NCBI GenBank assembly: GCA_023415715.1
Contig: JAEZJP010000301.1
Span: 1-12,799, forward strand
Direction: 5' to 3'
DNA: 12,799 nt
DNA from: Bacillota bacterium
GTDB taxonomy: Bacteria; Bacillota; Clostridia; Christensenellales; Aristaeellaceae
The position numbers were made by a program, and so were the translations under genes. The notes beneath the pieces are model-generated. The model searched no databases. It was not told the origin of the DNA and worked only from the letters and a program-made list of their open reading frames with translations. Of this stretch, positions 6,243 through 12,799 are shown one piece after another (position 1 is the stretch's first letter; each line of letters starts with the position of its first letter).

Positions 6243-7409
6243 TTGAAAAAGTTTTTTGGGGATATCCCCTTTCAAAAGTGGTGGATGGGTGCGGTATGTC
6301 TGCTGATGGCAATGAGCCTTAATTTCATGCCCATGACCGCAGCAATGCCGGCCAGCACGGCAGAGGCGGATACTAAAGAAGAGGTGACCACAATGGCGGT
6401 TTCAGCCTACGTATACGACAGGGCGGGCCTTGCATTTCGCGATGAGGACGCCCCTTACATGACGCAGATTAATTATTCCTTTGCGCTGATCAAGGATGGA
6501 AAAGTATCCGGAAGCCATTGGCGCTCCATAGATGCGTTCAAGGAATACATAAAGCGCCATCCGGGCATTCTGCCGGTCATGGCAGTGGGCGGCTGGGGTG
6601 CCGACGGGTTTTCCCAGGCGGCAGCCACCGAAAGCAGCCGAATGGCCTTTGTGGAAAGCGCAGTGGAGCTGATGCAGGAGCATGGCTTTTTGGGTATCGA
6701 CATCGACTGGGAATATCCCGGCTCCTCTGTAGCCGGCATCGAAAGCAGCGAGGATGACCCTGAAAATCTTCTGCTTCTTTTAAAAGCGCTCAGGTCGGCT
6801 CTTGACGGTTTAACCTTGCAGGACGGCGTGAAACGTTCTATTTCCATCGCTGTGGGCGGTTCCAAGCAGTACGCCGATAAGCTGGATTGCGAAGCCATCG
6901 GGCAGCTTATAGATCAGATGAATGTCATGACGTATGACCTGCGCGGCTTTGAAAAGGTGACAGGCCACCATACCGGGCTTTATCCCGAGGCGGGGGACGA
7001 AGATGATGTCAGTGCCGCAACCGCCATGGAAGCCTTCCAAGCGGCCGGAATTCCCAAGGAAAAGCTGATGATGGGCGCAGCCTTCTATGGCCGTGCCTGG
7101 CGCAGCGTGAAAAGCAAGGATAATAATGGTTTGGGGCAAAAGGCTGGAACCAGCGGCAATAAGTCATATGGGTATGACGCCATCCAAACAATGGTTTCTG
7201 ATGGCAGCTATACGCGCTATTGGGATGAAAGGGCCATGGCACCATACCTTTTCAATGGCAAAACCTTTATCAGCTATGAGGATGAGGAATCCATTACGGC
7301 AAAAGGCGCTTACGCAAAGGCCAATGGCCTGATGGGCATCATGTTCTGGGAATATGGACAGGATACTACGGGTACACTGGTGAAGGCCTTATATACTTCC
7401 ATGAATTGA
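6243..7409 (+). CDS. Secreted GH18 glycoside hydrolase (chitinase-like)
   Basis: A 388-residue protein. Residues 1 to about 42 look like a signal peptide: MKKFF basic start, hydrophobic core about 14-34 and small residues near 33-42. The rest is one GH18 barrel. Key motifs are AVGGWG (114-119, the SxGG strand), the catalytic FLGIDIDWEYPG (149-160, Asp153, Asp155 and proton donor Glu157), MNVMTYD (226-232) and the C-terminal MFWEYGQD (367-374), whose Trp lines the -1 subsite. The family cleaves beta-1,4 bonds next to GlcNAc by substrate-assisted catalysis, in chitin, N-glycans or related glycans. No carbohydrate-binding, LysM or SLH module is present. The start is TTG at 6243, 7 nt after GGGAGGA. 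The exact substrate is uncertain. It has its own promoter and no terminator before the his promoter. Confidence 0.93.
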   Translation: MKKFFGDIPFQKWWMGAVCLLMAMSLNFMPMTAAMPASTAEADTKEEVTTMAVSAYVYDRAGLAFRDEDAPYMTQINYSFALIKDGKVSGSHWRSIDAFKEYIKRHPGILPVMAVGGWGADGFSQAAATESSRMAFVESAVELMQEHGFLGIDIDWEYPGSSVAGIESSEDDPENLLLLLKALRSALDGLTLQDGVKRSISIAVGGSKQYADKLDCEAIGQLIDQMNVMTYDLRGFEKVTGHHTGLYPEAGDEDDVSAATAMEAFQAAGIPKEKLMMGAAFYGRAWRSVKSKDNNGLGQKAGTSGNKSYGYDAIQTMVSDGSYTRYWDERAMAPYLFNGKTFISYEDEESITAKGAYAKANGLMGIMFWEYGQDTTGTLVKALYTSMN

Positions 7410-7431
7410 GTGAAATTTGCCTCAAAAGCGC

Positions 7432-7461
7432 TTGACAAATGATTATCTCTCCGAATATAAT
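7432..7461 (+). promoter_or_regulatory. Consensus promoter of the his operon
   Basis: TTGACA (7432-7437) and TATAAT (7456-7461) are both perfect, with an 18-bp spacer. It begins 22 bp after the GH18 stop codon. The expected start point is near 7468. Confidence 0.9.
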
Positions 7462-7469
7462 CTACTGAA

Positions 7470-7489
7470 TTAGCACTTTACTATGCTAA
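7470..7489. promoter_or_regulatory. Candidate operator of the his operon
   Basis: TTAGCA (7470-7475) and TGCTAA (7484-7489) form a perfect 6-bp inverted repeat with an 8-bp spacer, sited at about +2 to +22 of the transcript. That is a classic repressor position. A TrpR-like (YerC/HisR) repressor has been proposed for his operons in Firmicutes; whether it binds here is inference. Confidence 0.6.
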
Positions 7490-7499
7490 AGTATTTTTC

Positions 7500-7504
7500 G
7501 GAGG
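7500..7504 (+). promoter_or_regulatory. Ribosome binding site fixing the hisZ start
   Basis: GGAGG lies 5 nt before the ATG at 7510. The earlier in-frame ATG at 7483 falls inside the candidate operator and has no ribosome site. Confidence 0.85.
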
Positions 7505-7509
7505 ATCAA

Positions 7510-8730
7510 ATGAGCACCAGCAGATTTCAAATCCCGGAAGGGATGCAGGATACACTTTTAGGGGAATGCGTGCGCAAACGCTGCGTGGAGCAGCAGCTGC
7601 GCACGCTTTTTTCGCACAGCGGTTTTACTGAAATCGAAACGCCGGTTTTGGAGTATTACCGCACCTTTGATGACGAGGTATATGGCTTTGACGCCCATCA
7701 TGTATGGAAAACATTTGACAGGCAGGGGCGCGTGCTGGCAATAAGACCCGACAGCACCATTCCTGCCGTGCGTATTGCCGCCTCCCGCCTTACGAATGAG
7801 CCGCTTCCGCTTAGGCTGTACTATATTCAAAATGTGGCGGCTTTCCCTGCGGAAGATTCCTCCGCCCCATGCGAGAGTACCCAGGCTGGGGTGGAACTGA
7901 TGGGGGAAAAGAGCGCCCTTGCGGACGCGGAAGTGATCGCCTTGGCCATCAACTCCCTCAAGGAAGCGGGGCTGAAGGAGTTTCAAATCGACCTGGGGCA
8001 GGTGGCTTTCTTCAAAGGCTTCATGCAGGAGGCAGGGCTTACACCTGCGCAAACTGAAACGCTTCGCCGCTATGTGGAAGAGAAGAACATTTTGGCAATG
8101 CAGCTCTATTTGCGGGAATGCGCCGTGCCTGGCGAGGTTTCCAAACGGCTGATGAAGCTGCCTCAACTGTATGGGGACGAATCGGTACTTGAGGAAGCGG
8201 AGGCCATCACCGGCAACAGTTTGTGCCGGGAGGCTATTTTGAACTTAAGACAGGTTTTGTCCGCACTGAATGATTACGGCTGCCGGAGCCATATAAGCAT
8301 CGACCTAGGCATGGTCCATGCGGTAAACTACTATTCCGGCATGATCTTCAGGGGTATCACGGGGCATCTAGGCCGCCCGCTTTTATCCGGCGGGCGGTAC
8401 GACGGGCTTCCCGCAAGGTTTGGAAGGGCAATGCCTGCCACCGGGTTTGGGCTGTCCATTAACCTTTTGATGGCCGCGCTTTCCAGCCAGGGAGAATCTT
8501 TTCCTGCTCCCGCCATTGGGTTTGTGCTGGGCGTATCCCGGCATGGCCTTCGTTCCGGACTTGACTGGGCGGATAAAAAGCGCCGGGAGGGTGTCAGCGT
8601 ATCGCTGCAATATGGCGCAACCAAAGCGGAGCTTGTGCAGATGGTGGAAACGGGCCGTGCTAAGCAGGCCGCCTGTGTGATGGAAGGTAAAGTCAAGGTA
8701 TGGTCCGGGGAGGAAGAATCATGGAAATGA
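7510..8730 (+). CDS. hisZ: ATP phosphoribosyltransferase regulatory subunit HisZ
   Basis: A 406-residue paralogue of histidyl-tRNA synthetase that lacks aminoacylation activity and combines with short HisG to form the active, histidine-feedback-controlled first enzyme of histidine synthesis. The class II synthetase core is visible: EIETPVLEYY (41-50), IRPDSTIPAVRIAA (78-91), LYYIQNVAAF (103-112, the degenerate motif 2 loop), GVELMG (127-132), NYYSGMIFRG (273-282) and LLSGGRYDGL (291-300). A small C-terminal part follows. A true HisRS is excluded by the altered motif 2 and by position directly before short hisG. It is the first gene of the operon, with the start at 7510 set by GGAGG. Confidence 0.94.
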   Translation: MSTSRFQIPEGMQDTLLGECVRKRCVEQQLRTLFSHSGFTEIETPVLEYYRTFDDEVYGFDAHHVWKTFDRQGRVLAIRPDSTIPAVRIAASRLTNEPLPLRLYYIQNVAAFPAEDSSAPCESTQAGVELMGEKSALADAEVIALAINSLKEAGLKEFQIDLGQVAFFKGFMQEAGLTPAQTETLRRYVEEKNILAMQLYLRECAVPGEVSKRLMKLPQLYGDESVLEEAEAITGNSLCREAILNLRQVLSALNDYGCRSHISIDLGMVHAVNYYSGMIFRGITGHLGRPLLSGGRYDGLPARFGRAMPATGFGLSINLLMAALSSQGESFPAPAIGFVLGVSRHGLRSGLDWADKKRREGVSVSLQYGATKAELVQMVETGRAKQAACVMEGKVKVWSGEEESWK

Positions 8731-9359
8731 TCACCATCGCACTGGCAAAGGGCCGCCTGGCGGAAGAGGCCTTTACACTATTGGAGGGCATGGGCATCGA
8801 CTGTTCCGCGCCCCGTAATCCCGGGCGCAAGCTGGTATTGGAAAATGTGGAGCAGGCCATCCGCTTTATCCTGGTGAAACCGGCCGATGTGCCCACCTAT
8901 GTGGAACATGGCGTGGCGGACATGGGTGTGGTGGGTAAGGACACGCTGATGGAAGAAAACAGGCCCCTGTTTGAATTGCTGGATTTGGGGTTTGGCAGGT
9001 GCCGCCTTTGCATCGCGGGGTATCCCGGCCGCCCGGCGGGCTATGCCAATGAAAGAGTCGCCACCAAGTACGTAAACATTGCCAGAAACTATTACGCAGC
9101 CCAGGGCCGCAACATTCAAATCATAAAGTTGAACGGGTCGGTGGAACTGGGACCCATTGTGGGCCTCAGCGACGTGATCCTGGATATTGTGGAAAGCGGC
9201 TCTACTTTAAAGGCCAACGGCCTGGAAGTGCTGGAGGAGATATGCCTGGTCAGCGCCAGGCTGGTTGTGAACAGGGTCGCCTTGAAAACAAAACGGTCCA
9301 GAATACAAGCCATTGTAGAAGGATTCAGGACCCAGCTTCCCGAAATGAAACAGGATTAA
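8721..9359 (+). CDS. hisG: ATP phosphoribosyltransferase, short catalytic subunit HisG
   Basis: A 212-residue enzyme that joins ATP and PRPP to phosphoribosyl-ATP, the committed step of histidine synthesis. This is the short HisG form without the C-terminal regulatory domain, which fits the HisZ just upstream. Motifs are ITIALAKGRL (4-13), the DMGVVGKD region (67-74) and the PRPP-binding DVILDIVESGSTLKANGL (151-168). ATG 8721 has GGGGAGG 7 nt upstream and overlaps the hisZ end by 10 nt. ATG 8727, giving a 4-nt ATGA overlap, is an alternative with poorer spacing. The overlap suggests translational coupling, useful for balanced HisZ and HisG. Confidence 0.96.
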   Translation: MEMITIALAKGRLAEEAFTLLEGMGIDCSAPRNPGRKLVLENVEQAIRFILVKPADVPTYVEHGVADMGVVGKDTLMEENRPLFELLDLGFGRCRLCIAGYPGRPAGYANERVATKYVNIARNYYAAQGRNIQIIKLNGSVELGPIVGLSDVILDIVESGSTLKANGLEVLEEICLVSARLVVNRVALKTKRSRIQAIVEGFRTQLPEMKQD

Positions 9360-9371
9360 GGAGGGAAACGT

Positions 9372-10688
9372 ATGGTGCCAATCATCCCGGCATCTGATAA
9401 AAGTGCACTGAATATTAGGCTGATGAACAGAAGCCAATTGACGGACGAAACGGTATCCCTCCGCGTGAAGGAAATCGTCAAAAATGTCTGCGAAAAAGGC
9501 GACAAAGCTCTTTTGGAATATACGGAGCGTTTTGACAAGGTATCTTTTAAGCCGTCCGATCTGAAAGTGACGGCAAAAGAAATCGCCCTCGCCTATGAAA
9601 AGGCCGGCCCTGAATGGATAAATGCCATGCAGGAGGCAAAAAAACGCATCATGTCTTTCCATGAAAAGCAAAAACAAAAAACATGGCTTGATTTTGAGGA
9701 AGGGATTCACCTTGGCCAAATGATCCGGCCCCTTCAAAGCGTGGGCGTTTATGTGCCTGGCGGCACGGCGGCCTATCCTTCTTCGGTGCTGATGAATATA
9801 ATTCCCGCAAAAGTTGCGGGTGTCAGGAAAATCGTTATGGTGACGCCGCCCGGTCCTGACGGCACGGTTTCCTATCCTCTGACGCTTGTGGCGGCGGATA
9901 TCGCCGGAGCGGATGAAATCTACAAAGTGGGTGGTGCCCAAGCCATCGCTGCGCTGGCCTTTGGCACGGAATCGGTGCCCAGGGTGGACAAAATCGTAGG
10001 CCCGGGAAACATCTATGTAGCCAATGCCAAAAGGGAAGTATTTGGCCATGTGGGCATTGATATGGTGGCAGGGCCAAGCGAGGTTTTGGTGATTGCCGAC
10101 GGCAGTGCAAACCCGGTTTTTGTAGCGGCGGATATGCTCAGCCAGGCGGAGCACGATGCGCTATCCGCAGTGGTTTTGGTAACACCCTGCAAGGAGTTGG
10201 CACAGGCGGTGGCCGGGGAGCTTAAAAAGCAGGTACAGGAGCTTGACCGCAAAGAGATCGCGGAGGCATCACTGAACAAATACGGTACCATCGTTCTTAC
10301 AGAGGATTTGAAGGAAGCAGCTGGGATTGCCAATGAAGTGGCGCCGGAACATCTGGAACTGTGCGTGGCAGACCCCTACAGCCTTCTTCCTTATATCCGT
10401 AATGCCGGGGCCATATTCCTGGGCCATTATTCCCCGGAGCCACTGGGCGATTACTTTGCAGGACCTAACCATGTGCTGCCTACCAGCGGCACGGCCAGGT
10501 TCTTTTCACCTCTGTCGGTGGATGATTTCGTGAAAAAATCCAGCCTGATCTTTTATGAAAAGGAAGCGCTGCAGGAAGCGGCTGAGGATATCATACTGCT
10601 GGCACGTCAGGAAGGGCTTACCGCCCACGCCAAAGCTGTGGCGGTCAGATTTGGCCTGCCTGTGGATGCTGGAAATGGAGGCGCCTGA
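9372..10688 (+). CDS. hisD: Histidinol dehydrogenase
   Basis: A 438-residue zinc enzyme for the last two oxidations, from L-histidinol to L-histidine with two NAD+. Motifs visible are VGVYVPGGTAAYPSSVLMN (124-142), KVGGAQAIAALAFGT (185-199) and KIVGPGNIYV (207-216). Zinc ligands are Gln258 and His261 in SQAEHD, Asp360 in GDYFAGPNH and His419 in TAHAKAV. The catalytic pair Glu326/His327 is in APEHLE. All key residues are present and the length is typical. The start has AAGGAGGG about 6 nt upstream and lies 12 nt after the hisG stop. Confidence 0.98.
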   Translation: MVPIIPASDKSALNIRLMNRSQLTDETVSLRVKEIVKNVCEKGDKALLEYTERFDKVSFKPSDLKVTAKEIALAYEKAGPEWINAMQEAKKRIMSFHEKQKQKTWLDFEEGIHLGQMIRPLQSVGVYVPGGTAAYPSSVLMNIIPAKVAGVRKIVMVTPPGPDGTVSYPLTLVAADIAGADEIYKVGGAQAIAALAFGTESVPRVDKIVGPGNIYVANAKREVFGHVGIDMVAGPSEVLVIADGSANPVFVAADMLSQAEHDALSAVVLVTPCKELAQAVAGELKKQVQELDRKEIAEASLNKYGTIVLTEDLKEAAGIANEVAPEHLELCVADPYSLLPYIRNAGAIFLGHYSPEPLGDYFAGPNHVLPTSGTARFFSPLSVDDFVKKSSLIFYEKEALQEAAEDIILLARQEGLTAHAKAVAVRFGLPVDAGNGGA

Positions 10689-10689
10689 A

Positions 10690-11277
10690 ATGCGCAAGGC
10701 ATCAATCTCCCGCAAAACAAGAGAGACGGATATAACGCTTACGCTTGCGCTGGACGGCGCGGGGATCACAAAACTTGACACGGGTATCGGTTTTTTTGAC
10801 CACATGCTGGATGCTTTGGCGCGGTTCGGTTTTTTGAACCTGAATGTTTCCTGCAAGGGTGATCTGAAGGTGGACGGGCACCATACCGTAGAAGATGTGG
10901 GAATCTGTCTGGGCCAGGCCATCCGGGAAGCGCTTGGTGAAAAGCAAGGCATTCGCCGGGTAGGTCAGGCCCTGTTTCCCATGGATGAATCGCTGGCCCA
11001 GGTGGCACTGGACATTTGTGGCCGTCCGCATGTAACGTTCGAGGCGGATTTCAGGGCCCCCAAATGCGGAGACTACGATACGCAGCTTACCCTGGAATTC
11101 TTCCGAGCTGTGGCGCAGCAAGCGGGAATGACACTGCATATGGCCATCCTGCACGGTTTAAACGCCCATCACATGACGGAAGCTCTGTACAAAGCTTTCG
11201 GAAAAGCGCTGGATGAAGCGGTCTCCATCGATCCGCGCATACAAGGCGTACAATCCACAAAGGGAGCGCTGGCGTGA
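10690..11277 (+). CDS. hisB: Imidazoleglycerol-phosphate dehydratase
   Basis: A 195-residue manganese enzyme that dehydrates imidazoleglycerol phosphate to imidazoleacetol phosphate. Motifs are GIGFFDHML (32-40), DGHHTVEDVGI (62-72, metal ligands His64/His65 and Glu68) and the second half of the internal duplication NAHHMTEALYKAFGKAL (158-174, His160/His161). It is a monofunctional HisB without the HisN phosphatase domain. The start is ATG 10690 with GGAGG 8 nt upstream, 1 nt after the hisD stop. An in-frame ATG at 10675 would overlap hisD and has no better ribosome site. Its substrate is made by HisHF, which is not encoded next to it. Confidence 0.97.
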   Translation: MRKASISRKTRETDITLTLALDGAGITKLDTGIGFFDHMLDALARFGFLNLNVSCKGDLKVDGHHTVEDVGICLGQAIREALGEKQGIRRVGQALFPMDESLAQVALDICGRPHVTFEADFRAPKCGDYDTQLTLEFFRAVAQQAGMTLHMAILHGLNAHHMTEALYKAFGKALDEAVSIDPRIQGVQSTKGALA

Positions 11278-11999
11278 TGGAGCAAAAACAATTTGTAATC
11301 TATCCGGCCATTGATTTGTTGAACGGCCGGGCTGTACGTTTGCGTCAGGGCCGTCGGGAGGATGTTACCGACTGCGGCGATCCTGTGGAACTGGCGGCCC
11401 AATGGAAAAGCAATGGGGCGAAGCGGCTTCATGTGGTGGATTTGGAAGCCGCTTTTGATGGCCAAAGCCTTCAGGGGGAAACGATCAGGCGCATGGTGGA
11501 AGCTTTTCAAGGTCCTTTGCAGCTGGGCGGGGGAATACGTACCATGGCCGACATTGACCTGCGTATTCATGAGTGGGGCGTGGCCCGCTGCATCCTTGGA
11601 ACCGCAGCGGTAACGGATCCGCATTTGGTGTTCGATGCCTGCGTACAATATCCAGGGAAAATAATATGCGGCATTGACGCAAAGGATGGCCTGGTGGCTG
11701 TGCGCGGCTGGGTGGATGTAAGCAGTGTTGCCGCGCAGGAGCTGGCAAAGGATATGGAAAAATCCGGCGTGGCAGCCGTAATCTATACGGATATTTCACG
11801 TGACGGCATGCTGACAGGCCCCAATGTGGAAGCTACAAAGCGGCTGGCGGAGCATGTATCCATCCCCGTCATCGCCTCCGGGGGAATCGCTTCCCTGGAA
11901 GATTTAAAGAACTTGAAAAATGCGGGCTGCGCCGGGGCTATTGTAGGGAAGGCACTGTATGCAAAAGCGTTCACTCTGAATGATGCCCTTAAGATATAA
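11277..11999 (+). CDS. hisA: ProFAR isomerase HisA
   Basis: A 240-residue (beta-alpha)8 barrel that isomerises ProFAR to PRFAR. Motifs are YPAIDLLNGRAVRLRQG (9-25, Asp13), LGGGIRT (83-89), CGIDAKDG (131-138, Asp134), YTDISRDGMLTGPN (170-183, Thr171) and IASGGIAS (199-206). The ATG at 11277 shares one base with the hisB TGA (TGATG), and GGGAG is 10 nt upstream. GTG 11274, giving a GTGA overlap, is an equally spaced alternative one codon earlier. HisA rather than HisF: the first strand carries the HisA pattern and the length is 240. Its product PRFAR normally goes to HisHF, which is missing from this operon. Confidence 0.95.
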   Translation: MEQKQFVIYPAIDLLNGRAVRLRQGRREDVTDCGDPVELAAQWKSNGAKRLHVVDLEAAFDGQSLQGETIRRMVEAFQGPLQLGGGIRTMADIDLRIHEWGVARCILGTAAVTDPHLVFDACVQYPGKIICGIDAKDGLVAVRGWVDVSSVAAQELAKDMEKSGVAAVIYTDISRDGMLTGPNVEATKRLAEHVSIPVIASGGIASLEDLKNLKNAGCAGAIVGKALYAKAFTLNDALKI

Positions 12000-12011
12000 G
12001 GAGATGTGGCT

Positions 12012-12638
12012 ATGTTGGATGTAAACAATGTGAAGTTTGATGAAAAAGGGCTGGTGCCCGTGGTGACCCAGGATATTAAAACGGGATCGGTATTGATGCT
12101 GGCCTATATGAACGAGGAAGCGCTGAAAATGACGCTGGATACGGGCTATGCCGTATATTTCAGCCGCAGCCGCCAAACGCTATGGAAAAAGGGGGAGACA
12201 TCCGGCCATGTACAGAAAGTGCGGGCCATTCATTATGACTGCGACGGCGATTCCCTGCTGATGCTGGTGGAGCAGACGGGGCCCGCTTGCCATACCGGTG
12301 AATACTCCTGCTTTCACAACGAGCTTTTAAGCCTGGTGGAAGGCTCGGCTAAAGTGCCGTCGGCCCAGATCCTCCAGGAAGTGTTCAATGTGATTGCTGA
12401 CCGTAAGGTTCACCCCAAGGAGGGCAGCTATACCAATTATCTTCTGGACAAGGGCGTGGAAAAGATCTGCAAGAAGGTGGGGGAGGAAGCTTCCGAGTCC
12501 ATCATCGCTGCTGTAAAGGGCAGCCGGGAAGAATTGCGCTACGAGGCGGCGGACCTTGTCTATCACCTTTTGGTACTGCTCTACAACCAGGGCCTCACAC
12601 CCATGGAACTATGGGCGGAACTGGATAAGAGAAGGTAA
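12012..12638 (+). CDS. hisIE: Bifunctional PR-AMP cyclohydrolase / PR-ATP pyrophosphatase
   Basis: A 208-residue fusion that carries steps 2 and 3 of histidine synthesis. The HisI half (about 1-112) contains LMLAYMNEEAL (28-38), YFSRSRQTLWKKGETSGH (49-66) and the metal ligands in DCDGD (76-80) plus Cys93 and Cys100 (ACHTGEYSCFH). The HisE half (about 116-208) shows KKVGEEASESIIAA (154-167) and YEAADLVYHLLVLLY (177-191), whose acidic residues bind Mg. ATG 12012 has AAGGAG 8 nt upstream; GTG 12006 is too close to it. It is separated from hisA by 12 nt. It is the last his gene visible. Confidence 0.97.
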   Translation: MLDVNNVKFDEKGLVPVVTQDIKTGSVLMLAYMNEEALKMTLDTGYAVYFSRSRQTLWKKGETSGHVQKVRAIHYDCDGDSLLMLVEQTGPACHTGEYSCFHNELLSLVEGSAKVPSAQILQEVFNVIADRKVHPKEGSYTNYLLDKGVEKICKKVGEEASESIIAAVKGSREELRYEAADLVYHLLVLLYNQGLTPMELWAELDKRR

Positions 12639-12689
12639 CGGTTTCCAAAATGAAGGTTAAATGAATATGTGAAAATTGCAATTTTGTTA

Positions 12690-12718
12690 TTGACAAACAA
12701 GCCTATTCAGGGTATGAT
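12690..12718 (+). promoter_or_regulatory. Strong promoter of the tRNA-Val gene
   Basis: A perfect TTGACA (12690-12695) and TATGAT (12713-12718) are 17 bp apart. The predicted start near 12725 gives a leader of about 36 nt before the mature tRNA. Confidence 0.88.
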
Positions 12719-12760
12719 AGTTGACGTCGCCGCGCTGGAAAAGCGTAGGTTAAGGCGTCA

Positions 12761-12799
12761 GGGAGCATAGCTCAGCTGGGAGAGCATCTGCCTTACAAG
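12761..12799 (+). tRNA. tRNA-Val (UAC), 5' part, cut by window end
   Basis: GGGAGCA is the acceptor arm 5' half, TA follows, and GCTC/GAGC forms the D stem around AGCTGGGA. TCTGC starts the anticodon stem, and CTTACAA is the loop with U33 and anticodon UAC at 34-36, which reads valine codons. Only the first 39 nt are present. Confidence 0.93.

Noticed and set aside
9207..10154. A 315-codon minus-strand open frame across hisG and hisD
   Set aside because: It lies antisense to two intact, motif-complete his genes and its translation resembles no family I know; explained by codon bias.
12674..12687. AAAATTGCAATTTT as a his terminator
   Set aside because: It could form only about four A-U pairs around a loop, with no G-C stem.
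12722..12760. TGACG/CGTCA and CGCT/AGCG pairing in front of the tRNA as a structured leader
   Set aside because: The outer left arm straddles the predicted transcription start, and the inner stem is only four or five pairs; likely chance.

Overview
The window looks like chromosomal DNA from a Gram-positive anaerobe of the class Clostridia; no genus can be named. The evidence is a his operon that uses the short HisG plus HisZ, a condensation-domain-like acyltransferase paired with a zinc-ribbon membrane protein (a pairing I associate with Clostridia), strong GGAGG-type ribosome sites, frequent TTG/GTG starts, and near-consensus sigma-A promoters with 17-18 bp spacers. No mobile element, phage gene or CRISPR array was seen.

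Left part (1-5283). A gene end overlaps tcdA, the tRNA ct6A dehydratase. A bidirectional terminator separates tcdA from a convergent HSL-family esterase on the minus strand. The esterase is divergent from a plus-strand run: a condensation-domain-like O-acyltransferase, a zinc-ribbon six-helix membrane protein (DUF6320-like), and an envelope protein with a peptidoglycan-binding domain, a very long Pro/Thr linker and a C-terminal copper-amine-oxidase-N-like domain. A perfect hairpin terminator ends this run. The esterase, acyltransferase and membrane protein probably act on one pathway, perhaps acylation and deacylation of an envelope or lipid alcohol, but the substrate is unknown.

Middle part (5284-7409). 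A uridine kinase on the minus strand is divergent from a secreted GH18 chitinase-like enzyme. They are separated by about 318 bp that hold two clear promoters and several inverted repeats.

Right part (7410-12799). A tightly packed histidine operon, hisZ-hisG-hisD-hisB-hisA-hisIE, runs from a consensus promoter with an operator-like inverted repeat just downstream of the expected transcription start. The leader is too short for a T-box. hisH and hisF, which encode IGP synthase, are both missing from positions where many Firmicutes operons carry them, and the junctions are clean. hisC is also absent. The window ends inside a tRNA-Val(UAC) gene that has its own strong promoter.

The most notable observations are the coordinated absence of hisH and hisF, the operator-like leader of the his operon, and the acyltransferase / zinc-ribbon / Pro-Thr envelope protein cluster.
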